Source: Vitreoscilla filiformis
Lineage (GTDB): Bacteria; Pseudomonadota; Gammaproteobacteria; Burkholderiales; Burkholderiaceae_C
Direction: 5' to 3'
Length of the DNA stretch: 64,000 nt
Assembly (NCBI RefSeq): GCF_002222655.1
Contig: NZ_CP022423.1
Span: 3,400,896 to 3,464,895, forward strand
Shown here: in pieces, positions 10,201-16,658 of the stretch
How positions within the stretch are numbered: position 1 is the first letter of the stretch
Layout: the number at the start of each line of letters is the position of its first letter
Notes under the pieces: model-generated
Told to the model about the DNA's origin: nothing
The model's input: only the letters and a program-made list of their open reading frames with translations
Database searches by the model: none
Position numbers and translations under genes: made by a program

Positions 10201-10517
10201 CCTTGGCTGCTGCGTTGCGTGCGTTATCCAACCGGGAAATAGCAAGCCAGGCAGCGCATGAGGCCAAGGCCTGGGCCGATAACCACAAAGCCTATCTCGG
10301 AGGGAGGCTATCAGCCGGTGGAGTTACTAGCGCAATTGCAGGACTTGGCCCCTACGGGGGGCTGTCGCTCGGTCTTGTCGCGGGGATGGGAGACGCACTA
10401 CATAACATTGATCGCGCGAATGCATCGACTACCGAACAAGTATTGAGAAGCATATTGGGTGACAAAATGTCTAACTTGCCCGATGTTCACCGTACGGAAT
10501 GCGAGTGCTCAAAGTGA
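7251..10517 (+). CDS. Exported Rhs protein with Ig-like repeats, Rhs core and C-terminal toxin A
   Basis: The 1088-residue protein has a signal-like hydrophobic stretch at about 22-40, then three Ig-like repeats (about 40-330, of the VYGQSVVLTATV...GTVTF...YSGD type). YD repeats follow from about 335. The conserved Rhs core (about 765-925) contains [25 protein letters not shown] and SDPIGLEGG and ends at DPYGLF. After the core comes a variable tip of about 160 residues rich in glycine-zipper hydrophobic sequence (GGVTSAIAGLGPYGG), which suggests a membrane-active toxin. That is inference: I recognise no named toxin family. A start at 7251 is supported by an AAGGA-type RBS just after the previous stop. 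The tip overlaps the start of a small membrane protein, a likely immunity gene. Confidence 0.85.
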   Translation: MVMLNVREVLRVCDRLMRLVRGCVVGVLLGVVGALALAATTTTTTLTSGANPVVYGQSVVLTATVLPATASGVVTFKNGTTVLGTSTLSAGKATLTMSFPVLGNHILSATYGGDASHATSISGTIKETVNIQPTVTTLTSTPSVSGNAGTKFYLVASVRGTSLTGSVQFKEGAVVLGSAPLLNGEASWAVTGTTGGHTYTAIYSGDVTSSGSSGGVTVVVKGLNVAVVVTTSNTHPAIKTPVALTARMTSVTGILLSGNVVFRDGGTVLKNSAGATNASVINNVATLVVPSMPVGLHSITASYSGDSMYVPSTSAATLVQVSADGMVLPPDGAWTYLHDAQDNLTGIVDANSAKTVKAYDNLERNTMVALPAPVSGAAQPQITIGYDLRDQVTSVEDPRGLVTSYVNTGLDRTTRQVSPDTATTTRTFYDNNLLKTQTDARGQVTTYTYDALARLSTIAYSGSQGSSFMYDQGSNGIGRLTGMTDESGSTSYTYDGFGHVLNKKQTVGPAAKVFSVGYAWGSSGGANGKLQTLTYPSGAKAVYAYDTVGRVVSVSVVAANGVQTNVLNAVTYTPDQQPSSWLWGTGNVLYQRSFDGHGRLVSYPLGNPKGTGAAAGVMRTLSFDAVGHIAAYQHATTSASAVGDWDLVFNHDALGRITSAKRPDGSHSYVYGYDASGNRTLLSVNGVNYTHSVDPSSNRYTSVQSATGTNAQWYSSSGNLRADNKGAYNYSARGRLSSAVRAGSTYEYRYNALEQRVYKSGPASMIPTGVAYYVYDEAGRLLGEYDATGKAVYETVYLDEQPVAVLTQPELGKNSVYYAYADHLNSVRVIVRPSDQAFVWLWGSGEPFGQVPPGTNPSNLGVFTYNPRMPGQVADVESGWFYNWHRDYNPDLGRYVQSDPIGLEGGINTYAYVGGNPISGIDPYGLFDVTNPADWPSLPPGLVNFFEGYGSYYGGLGNAAIHMYRRSGFSGLCVQQRAVENEATLAAALRALSNREIASQAAHEAKAWADNHKAYLGGRLSAGGVTSAIAGLGPYGGLSLGLVAGMGDALHNIDRANASTTEQVLRSILGDKMSNLPDVHRTECECSK
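9544..9960 (+). repeat. Rhs core, master copy of the duplicated segment
   Basis: This stretch, from ATGATCCCGAC to the GATTGGGCT of the DPIGL motif, recurs almost base for base at 10720-11136, and its last third recurs at 12053-12243. The copies end close to the point where toxin tips diverge, as expected for rhs tips exchanged by recombination through the core. Confidence 0.9.
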
Positions 10518-10714
10518 AATTCACTCCGAATCGTCGATTGAGCCCGGTCGACAACCCCGTTTTGACTTGGGCACTTCACGTCGTTGTTGTCGGGGTCTCC
10601 AGCGTCTCGGCGTATTACTCGCTTATTGGCGCTACGTTCGTGCCGGCGGCCTGCGGTATCGCAGTGGTTTCGGTGATGGAGGCTGGTTGGCTCTACTTCC
10701 GGTTGCGCCGCTAG
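10499..10714 (+). CDS. Small membrane protein, candidate immunity protein for toxin A
   Basis: The 71-residue protein starts inside the last codons of the rhs gene (19-base overlap). It has two likely membrane helices (about 23-40 and 44-66) and a basic tail (YFRLRR). Its size, membrane location and position directly behind a variable Rhs tip are those of a cognate immunity protein. A membrane immunity protein fits a membrane-acting toxin. No family similarity was recognised. Confidence 0.6.
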   Translation: MRVLKVKFTPNRRLSPVDNPVLTWALHVVVVGVSSVSAYYSLIGATFVPAACGIAVVSVMEAGWLYFRLRR

Positions 10715-10719
10715 CGAGG

Positions 10720-11136
10720 ATGATCCCGACGAGGGTAGCGTACTACGTGTATGACGAGGCTGGGCGCTTGCTGGGTGAGTATGATGCTACGGGCAAGGCT
10801 GTTTACGAGACGGTTTATTTAGATGAGCAACCCGTGGCAGTATTAACTCAGCCGGAGCTGGGGAAGAACAGTGTGTATTATGCGTACGCGGATCACCTGA
10901 ACAGTGTGCGGGTGATCGTGCGCCCGAGTGACCAGGCCTTTGTGTGGCTGTGGGGCAGTGGTGAGCCCTTTGGGCAGGTGCCGCCTGGGACGAACCCGAG
11001 TAACTTGGGCGTGTTTACGTACAACCCACGCATGCCGGGGCAGGTGGCGGATGTGGAGTCGGGGTGGTTTTATAACTGGCATCGGGATTACAACCCGGGT
11101 CTTGGGCGGTATGTGCAGTCGGATCCGATTGGGCTC
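10720..11136 (+). repeat. Second copy of the Rhs core segment
   Basis: Nearly identical to 9544-9960, with scattered single-base changes, including in the MIPTRVAYY start region. It is fused to a different tip, so this is a displaced rhs tip cassette brought in with its own core. Confidence 0.9.
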
Positions 11137-11691
11137 CTGGGTGGGACGAATAACTATTCCTACGTGGGGTCGCACCCTACGAGAGGAGTTGATCCAACGG
11201 GCTTGCTTGAGCACTTTATGCTGGAGCTGAACTCGGAACCGGTGAGTAGCCTGGAGTGTGGGTGCCGAGATAGTTATCCGGCGTTCTCAGGAAATCCACC
11301 GTATCGCAACGACCCGAATTCGACCACACAAGCTGGCATAGGTGCAGCGCCTACTGGCTGGTACTACATCGTTGATCGGCCACAAGGTGGCATTGGTGGG
11401 CGCGTGATGTCACTCGTGACCGGCAAATATGAATGGTTTGCGCTATATCGCGATGACGGAACTCCCGGTGACGACACGGTCGAAAAAGGAGTGATGCGGC
11501 GAGAGATTCGGTTGCACCCAAAAGGTTCTAGAGGTAACAGCTTTGGATGTGTGACATTGAACAAGCAAGCTGACTACGATCGACTCAGGAAGCTTTTGTT
11601 GAGAACCAAGACGGGGATCATTTCTGGAACCAATATCAAGTACTATGGAACGATCCTGATTTATCGGCCAACTATTGGGGAGCCGTGGTGA
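10720..11691 (+). CDS. Orphan Rhs tip cassette B with DUF2778/Tlde1-like toxin
   Basis: The 323-residue frame (ATG at 10720) starts in the copied Rhs core and lacks any signal peptide or shell. It passes SDPIGLLGG and DPTGLL, then continues into a new tip of about 165 residues. The tip contains GIGAAPTGWYYIVDR, an aromatic WFALYRDDG stretch, and LHPKGSRGNSFGCVTL, where the His and the Ser-Phe-Gly-Cys correspond to the catalytic His/Cys signature of the DUF2778 (Tlde1, L,D-transpeptidase-like) family that damages periplasmic peptidoglycan. The frame is open farther upstream to 10459 but is not Rhs-like there. Without its own shell it is probably silent until recombined onto the main rhs gene. 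Confidence 0.75.
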   Translation: MIPTRVAYYVYDEAGRLLGEYDATGKAVYETVYLDEQPVAVLTQPELGKNSVYYAYADHLNSVRVIVRPSDQAFVWLWGSGEPFGQVPPGTNPSNLGVFTYNPRMPGQVADVESGWFYNWHRDYNPGLGRYVQSDPIGLLGGTNNYSYVGSHPTRGVDPTGLLEHFMLELNSEPVSSLECGCRDSYPAFSGNPPYRNDPNSTTQAGIGAAPTGWYYIVDRPQGGIGGRVMSLVTGKYEWFALYRDDGTPGDDTVEKGVMRREIRLHPKGSRGNSFGCVTLNKQADYDRLRKLLLRTKTGIISGTNIKYYGTILIYRPTIGEPW

Positions 11692-11957
11692 TGATAAGCA
11701 AACGCGTCATGGGAATTGGGACATTGATTGCCCTGGGCTCCTGTGCAATGGCTGTGGTCTTCGTGCGAACACCCGCGCTGTGGCCGTTGATGCCGGTTTG
11801 GTTGGGCGATGGTTTGATGGTTGTCTTCAAGGTTAAATCGCAAGAGCGTGCAAGTGAGATCGAGTTCTTGTCGGCTTGGTTGCTGTGCTTGACATTGTGT
11901 GTTGCGATAGTTGCTGCGGCCTCGGTTGTGAGAAGAAGCGTACTGGGCAACAGCTAA
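11691..11957 (+). CDS. Small membrane protein, candidate immunity protein for cassette B
   Basis: The ATG at 11691 overlaps the cassette B stop codon (TGATG), giving an 88-residue product; GTG starts at 11685 or 11688 are also possible. It has an N-terminal hydrophobic segment that could be a signal or helix (about 7-25), a roughly 30-residue loop and a second helix (about 60-80). A protein anchored in the membrane with a periplasmic loop would suit protection against a periplasmic peptidoglycan-acting toxin. That role is inferred from position. Confidence 0.6.
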   Translation: MISKRVMGIGTLIALGSCAMAVVFVRTPALWPLMPVWLGDGLMVVFKVKSQERASEIEFLSAWLLCLTLCVAIVAAASVVRRSVLGNS

Positions 11958-11991
11958 ACGAGGGGCTGCTGACGCGGCCCTTCGTTCATTT

Positions 11992-12677
11992 GTGATCTGC
12001 ATGCATCATGCGTGGCTCCCCCACTTACGCTTGGGGTGGTCACGCTTCGTACAGGTGCAGCCTGGGACGAACCCGAGTAACTTGGGCGTGTTTACGTACA
12101 ACCCACGCATGCCGGGGCAGGTGGCGGATGTGGAGTCGGGGTGGTTTTATAACTGGCATCGGGATTACAACCCGGGTCTTGGGCGTTATGTGCAGTCGGA
12201 TCCGATTGGGCTTGAAGGCGGAATCAACACGTATGCATATGTGGACGCAAACCCGATAGGCGCCATTGACCCGGATGGTCTCGAAAAGATGATCCTTCTC
12301 AAACCCACTGATGCCAACTACGCCGCTGCATTGGCTGCGCCGGATACACCAGGTTTGTTGGCCATTATTTCGCACGGCAGCCAAACTACTGTGAACCAGA
12401 GAACGCATCGCGCCTTGCTGCGTTTATCAAAGGAAGTGGCAAATGGACGCCCGGAATGCCAATTAAGCTTGATGCATGCAGGACCAGCAGAGGAAAAACA
12501 AACATCGCGATGGATCTAAGTCGCCAACTCAATGTTCCGGTAACAGCACCTAACGGTCAGTCCTCGTCGTTCGGCCCCTTTGACGCGGGTGTTTGGAATA
12601 TGCTGAGCATTCCCGGTACTTCGCTAGGCATTGGTCTGACACCCGGTATGTGGATCACTTACAACCTAGGACGATAA
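11992..12677 (+). pseudogene. Orphan Rhs tip cassette C, caspase-like toxin candidate, frameshifted
   Basis: A third copied core piece (12053-12243; [35 protein letters not shown]) leads into a new tip. The first frame reads through [14 protein letters not shown] and stops at 12519. The natural continuation ([20 protein letters not shown], then QLNVPVTAPNG) is in another frame and ends at 12677. One indel between about 12385 and 12430 therefore separates the two. The paired HG and DAC motifs, followed by the A..L...VPV.AP pattern, resemble a caspase/CHAT-like His-Cys fold. That is fold-level inference. The cassette has no shell or signal peptide. Confidence 0.6.
12053..12243 (+). repeat. Third, partial copy of the Rhs core segment
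   Basis: This 190-base copy matches the last part of the core (GGGACGAACCCGAGT onward) and extends past DPIGL through the [10 protein letters not shown] codons shared with the master copy. It is shorter than copy B. Confidence 0.9.
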
Positions 12678-12679
12678 AA

Positions 12680-13102
12680 ATGCTTGCTAAGAAACCTCTG
12701 CTAGCAGTTTGCTTAGCACTGCTGACTATCATATTAGGCTCATTTGCTTTAGTTCGCGATCGCGAGTGCTGCGAAGAGATGGACCCTGATGCTCAGGTCC
12801 TCATGGCCTCCGCCGAACGTGGAGACGTGGCGGCTATCCGCGCACTTTACAAGCGCGCAGCATCCGATGGCGTTGAGCCAATGGCGGAGCACTGGGCATT
12901 AATGGGCGCGCTGGCTGGAGATCGACAAATGCGGATGTCATACGTTCAGATGTTTAGAACCAATATGGATTCCACTCGACAGCAGAAGGTTCTGGTGTCT
13001 ATAAAAGAAAAGTCCGACATGCCAGGTGTTCATTGCCTACTCGCGGAGTTGAACCGGGGGTCAACATCGGTGACGCTGCGGAGCGCTACTAGGGCCTGTT
13101 AA
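12680..13102 (+). CDS. Exported or membrane-anchored small protein, candidate immunity for cassette C, 3' end replaced by an IS
   Basis: The 140-residue frame starts at ATG 12680, two bases after the cassette C stop. It has a Lys-Lys plus hydrophobic N-terminus (about 4-24) typical of a signal anchor, followed by an acidic region and an ankyrin/Sel1-like helical pattern (VLMASAERGDVAAIRALYKRA). The stop codon TAA at 13100-13102 lies within the left inverted repeat of the IS remnant, so the original C-terminus was probably cut off. Its placement suggests immunity to tip C, but the function is unproven. Confidence 0.55.
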   Translation: MLAKKPLLAVCLALLTIILGSFALVRDRECCEEMDPDAQVLMASAERGDVAAIRALYKRAASDGVEPMAEHWALMGALAGDRQMRMSYVQMFRTNMDSTRQQKVLVSIKEKSDMPGVHCLLAELNRGSTSVTLRSATRAC

Positions 13103-13488
13103 CGCAACCGAAGAGCTTCGGCCACGAGTGCCACGGTGATGAATGCGGCAAACATGACGTCGAGCTTGTCGTAGCGGGTGAATACACGACGCCAGGCCTT
13201 GAATCTGCGACACAGCCGCTCAACCTCGTTACGACGCCGATACCGCTGCTTGTCCAGCACCCACGGCTGCTTGCGCTGCGGATTGGGCGGCACCACCGCA
13301 ACTTGCCGAGCTGCTCGGCAAGTTTGTGCGTGGCCTCCCCTCATAGGCACTGTCTATCAGCAACAGCACCGCACCAGCCTCCTGCGGCCCGCCCATCGCT
13401 TCGATCTGATCGAATTGCTCGCGAGTCAGTTGCATTGCAACAGCCTCACGCCAGATCCACTGCCTCGTCAATTTGCGTTAACAGGCTC
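13092..13488. mobile_element. Internally deleted IS5-family element
   Basis: The ends are near-perfect inverted repeats: GGGCCTGTTAACGCAA at 13092 and TTGCGTTAACAGGCTC ending at 13488. They are flanked by TA on both sides (13090-13091 and 13489-13490), as expected for an IS5-family target duplication. The roughly 400-bp interior keeps only C-terminal transposase sequence on the minus strand, so mobilisation would need a transposase supplied in trans. Confidence 0.75.
13108..13471 (-). pseudogene. IS5-family transposase, C-terminal remnant with a frame break
   Basis: Two overlapping minus-strand frames together give the end of an IS5-type transposase. The first holds AVLLLIDSAYEG (second catalytic Asp region). 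The second, in another frame, holds PPNPQRKQPWVLDKQRYRRR, NEVERLCRRFKAWRR and TRYDKLDVMFAAFI (last catalytic Glu region). The N-terminal half is absent. Confidence 0.8.
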
Positions 13489-13501
13489 TAGGCGCGTCGG
13501 A

Positions 13502-14179
13502 TCACTTGCCGGGAAAGTCGAACGTCGAACTGGAGCTGGTCGGCAGGGACAGTTTGATGTCCGCAGCGCGGGCCAGGGCCACGGCGCTGTCCACGATCGG
13601 CTTGCCGTTGGTCAGCAAGCTGCTGATGCCCGGCAGGGCGTCTTTCACCGCCAAAACCTTGGTGGCGTCCAGCGGGTTGTTGTAGGCGCTGCTGACGATG
13701 CCCGGGCCGCTGCTTTGCAAATCGGTCAGTTGGTACATGCCCATGGACACATCGAACACGCCCTGCGCGAATTGTTTCTTCTGCTCAAACGAACTCTTTT
13801 TGAGCGCAGCTTGCACTTTGGGATCTTGCTGCATCTTGGTCAGCTCGGCACTGACGCTGCTGGTCAATTCCGCCACCTTGGTGGATTGTTCGTTGGCATC
13901 CGACAGGCCATTGATCGCGTCCAATTGCTTTTGCAGTGCGGCGGAACGCGCCGGGGTGGAGATCACTTGCAACAATTGAACCGCGCCACGCGCCACTTGC
14001 TGGTTGGCGGCCTTCACCGAACTCACAAACGAGTTGACCTGCGTTTCAACACTCGATGAACCGCCCAAAGAGGGCAGTGACGGCAAGCCAAATGAGCCGG
14101 CATGGCTGCTGGTGAGCCCCCCCAAAGCCAAGCTGAACGCCACAATCCAAGAGCCCTTGTGCGAAGCGAACGTGCGCAT
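13502..14179 (-). CDS. Exported hypothetical protein
   Basis: The 225-residue protein has a signal peptide (MRTFASHKGSW, then a hydrophobic stretch ending SSHA at about 27), giving a mature periplasmic or outer-membrane protein. A Ser/Gly/Pro-rich linker follows (GLPSLPSLGGSSS), then a largely helical, Gln/Ser/Ala-rich body (about 45-170). I do not recognise the family and no catalytic motif is visible. It is transcribed alone, away from the UbiH-like gene, with about 97 bases between the two starts. Confidence 0.75.
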   Translation of the reverse strand: MRTFASHKGSWIVAFSLALGGLTSSHAGSFGLPSLPSLGGSSSVETQVNSFVSSVKAANQQVARGAVQLLQVISTPARSAALQKQLDAINGLSDANEQSTKVAELTSSVSAELTKMQQDPKVQAALKKSSFEQKKQFAQGVFDVSMGMYQLTDLQSSGPGIVSSAYNNPLDATKVLAVKDALPGISSLLTNGKPIVDSAVALARAADIKLSLPTSSSSTFDFPGK

Positions 14180-14276
14180 GATGAATTCCTCTCAATGAAC
14201 ATGGTGTAGCGCTGGGCAGAAACGCCTTCACCCAGCCGCCCGATTATGAAGGGGGCTTCCCTACAATGCCGCCGCC

Positions 14277-15404
14277 ATGAGCACCCCTCTTGACGCACGC
14301 ATTCTTGGCACCGGCATCGTCAGCCGCTGCATGGCGCTGGCGCTGGCCCACCAGGGCTTGCAAGTTGGTTTGCAGGCGCGGCGCCCCGCTGCCGCCGCGC
14401 TGCTGGCCGGGCCCGACACCCCCGATGTGCGCACCTACGCCCTCAATCCGGCCTCGGTCGCGCTGCTGACCCGGCTGCGCGCCTGGGACGCCCTCCCTCC
14501 CGACGCCCGCACCGCCGTGCTGGACATGCACATCCAAGGCGATGCACAAGGCACCTTGCAGTTCTCCGCGTGGGAGCAAGCGGTCGAAGCGCTGGCGTGG
14601 ATCGTCGATGCTGCCGAGCTGGAAACCACACTCGAAGCGGCTGTGCGTTACAACCCGCGCATCAGCGTCAGTGCCGAACCGGGGCCGGCGGCGCTCACCC
14701 TGATCGCTGAGGGCAAGCTGTCCGAGGAGCGCGCCAAGCTGGGGGTGACCTTCGAGCGTCACGCCTACGGCCACAGCGCCGTGGCCGCTCGCTTGGTGGC
14801 CGATCGCCCGCACCAAGGGCTGGCGCGGCAATGGTTCCGTGCGCCGGACATCTTCGCCTTGCTGCCCTTCGACCGGCCACAGGCGCAGGTGTCGTACGGT
14901 TTGGTGTGGTCGCTGCCCGAAGCCCAGGCCCTGGCCTGGCGCGATGCACCGGTGGACGAGTTTGAACAAGCCCTCAACGAAGTCACCGGCGGCGCGGCGG
15001 GCACGCTGCGTTTGGCCAGCGAGCGCGCCGTGTGGCCGTTGGCCATCGCCCACGCCAGCAGCGTGTGCGGCGCAGGCTGGGCGTTGCTGGGCGACGCGGC
15101 GCATCTGGTGCATCCGCTGGCTGGGCAGGGCCTCAACCTGGGGTTGGCCGATGTGATCGCTTTGGATGAGGTGGTCGCGCAGCGCGAAAGCTGGCGCAGT
15201 TTGGGGGATGAAGCCCTACTGCGTCGTTATGCCCGTCGCCGCACCTTCGGCACGTGGGCCATGGGACAAGCCACCGATGGGCTGTGGCAGCTCTTTTCTT
15301 GCCAAGCCCCGGCGCTGCGGGAACTCCGTAACCGGGGCATGGGTCTGGTGGATCGGCTGGCCCCGCTCAAGCGTTGGCTGGTGAGCCGTGCGCTCGATGT
15401 CTGA
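14277..15404 (+). CDS. UbiH/VisC-family FAD-dependent monooxygenase
   Basis: The 375-residue protein belongs to the flavoprotein hydroxylases that include UbiH, UbiF and VisC. The N-terminal FAD-binding strand is present (ILGTGIVSRCMALALAHQG, with a degenerate first glycine pattern), and the family signature GDAAHLVHPLAGQGLNLGL lies near 272-290. These enzymes use NAD(P)H and oxygen to hydroxylate the ubiquinone ring, associated with the inner membrane. Which ring position it acts on cannot be told from sequence. dsbC starts 18 bases downstream, so the two may be co-transcribed. Confidence 0.85.
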   Translation: MSTPLDARILGTGIVSRCMALALAHQGLQVGLQARRPAAAALLAGPDTPDVRTYALNPASVALLTRLRAWDALPPDARTAVLDMHIQGDAQGTLQFSAWEQAVEALAWIVDAAELETTLEAAVRYNPRISVSAEPGPAALTLIAEGKLSEERAKLGVTFERHAYGHSAVAARLVADRPHQGLARQWFRAPDIFALLPFDRPQAQVSYGLVWSLPEAQALAWRDAPVDEFEQALNEVTGGAAGTLRLASERAVWPLAIAHASSVCGAGWALLGDAAHLVHPLAGQGLNLGLADVIALDEVVAQRESWRSLGDEALLRRYARRRTFGTWAMGQATDGLWQLFSCQAPALRELRNRGMGLVDRLAPLKRWLVSRALDV

Positions 15405-15422
15405 TGTTTCAAGGATGATTGC

Positions 15423-16148
15423 ATGAACACTTCCCTCAAGGCGCTGGTCTGGGCCAGCTTGTGTCTGGGCGCCAGCGCCTATGCCGGTGAAGAGGCCATC
15501 CGCAAGGCCCTGGCCGAGCGCATGCCCAACCTGCCCAAGATCGACGAGATCAGCAAAACCGCCATCCCCGGCCTCTACGAGCTGCGCATGGGCACGGACA
15601 TCCTCTACGCTGATGAAAACGGCGATCACCTGATCGAAGGCTCGCTGTTCAACACCCGCACCAAACAAGATTTGACCAAGGCGCGGGTGGACAAACTCAT
15701 CGCCATCGACTTTGCCACCCTGCCGATCAAAGACGCCATCGTGGTCAAGCAAGGCACTGGCAGCCGCAAAATCGCGGTGTTTGCCGATCCGAACTGCGGT
15801 TACTGCAAGCGCCTGGAAAAAGACCTGGTAACGCTCAAGGACGTGACGATCTACAACTTCGTCATCCCCATCCTCGGCGCCGACTCGCAAACCAAAGCCC
15901 GCGACATCTGGTGCAGCAAAGACAACCTCAAAGCCTGGCGCTCGTGGATGCTGGAAGGCGCCGTGCCCCCGCGCACCATGGACAGCAAGTGCGACGTGGC
16001 GGCCATCGAACGCAACCTGGCCTTCAGCCGCAAACACAAGATCAACGGCACCCCGGCGATCTTCTTTGAGGATGGCAGTCGGGCACCGGGCGCTGTGCCC
16101 GCTGCGCAGATCGAAAAACAAATGCAAGCGGCCACGGGCAAGCCCTGA
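15423..16148 (+). CDS. dsbC: Thiol:disulfide isomerase DsbC
   Basis: The 241-residue periplasmic isomerase has a signal peptide cut near 21 (SAYA/GEE), an N-terminal dimerisation domain (about 22-85) and a thioredoxin fold. The catalytic CGYC is at residues 125-128 and a cis-proline loop (NGTPAIFFEDG) near 211. A second cysteine pair (DIWCS and SKCDV) matches the structural disulfide of the family. It shuffles wrong disulfides in exported proteins and is kept reduced by DsbD, which is not in the window. A hairpin-forming CCCTGA/TCAGGG repeat lies at the stop. Confidence 0.96.
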   Translation: MNTSLKALVWASLCLGASAYAGEEAIRKALAERMPNLPKIDEISKTAIPGLYELRMGTDILYADENGDHLIEGSLFNTRTKQDLTKARVDKLIAIDFATLPIKDAIVVKQGTGSRKIAVFADPNCGYCKRLEKDLVTLKDVTIYNFVIPILGADSQTKARDIWCSKDNLKAWRSWMLEGAVPPRTMDSKCDVAAIERNLAFSRKHKINGTPAIFFEDGSRAPGAVPAAQIEKQMQAATGKP

Positions 16149-16190
16149 CGTCAGCTCAGGGTCGGTCTGTAACAGCGACAATCGCCGCCC

Positions 16191-16658
16191 ATGAACACCA
16201 CCACGACCCTGCCTGACGTCCTCGAACCGCCTCATCTTGCCCGCAAATACGGCAACCTCGGGCTGATTCCGTTCGGGGTCGGGGCGCTGCTGGTGTGGCT
16301 GGTGGGGCGCCACGCGGAGGCCCAGTATTGGGTGACGCTGGCGCTGTCGGCCTACGCGGGGGTGATCATCGCGTTCCTCGGTGGCATCCATTGGGGTTTG
16401 GCGATGCGGGCCGATCAGCTCGGGCCGCGCTCCTTCGGTTGGGCCATGGTGCCGCCGCTGGTGGCTTGGTTGGGGGTGATCATGCCGCCCAGCGCCGGGC
16501 TGGTGGTCGAAGGCGCGATGCTGCTGGTGTGTTACGCCATGGATCGCAAGCTGTACGTCGCCAACGGCATGGCGCATTGGTTGACGCTGCGTTTCCGCCT
16601 CAGTGCGCTGGCAGCGTTCTTTTGCTTCTTGGGCGCCGCAGGAAGGCCGCACGGATGA
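16191..16658 (+). CDS. DUF3429 membrane protein
   Basis: The 155-residue protein has four or five likely membrane helices (about 23-42, 47-68, 80-100, 104-118 and 130-148) and the DUF3429 pattern FLGGIHWGLAM. Function is unknown. Its TGA overlaps the ATG of the M61 peptidase gene (ATGA at 16655-16658), implying translational coupling. Confidence 0.85.
   Translation: MNTTTTLPDVLEPPHLARKYGNLGLIPFGVGALLVWLVGRHAEAQYWVTLALSAYAGVIIAFLGGIHWGLAMRADQLGPRSFGWAMVPPLVAWLGVIMPPSAGLVVEGAMLLVCYAMDRKLYVANGMAHWLTLRFRLSALAAFFCFLGAAGRPHG

Noticed and set aside
12270..12677. Programmed frameshifting in Rhs tip C
   Set aside because: I saw no slippery heptamer with a following structure in the shift interval, and the cassette lacks a shell, so a disabling indel is simpler.
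16144..16162. Terminator at the dsbC stop
   Set aside because: A CCCTGA/TCAGGG hairpin is there but no T-tract follows.
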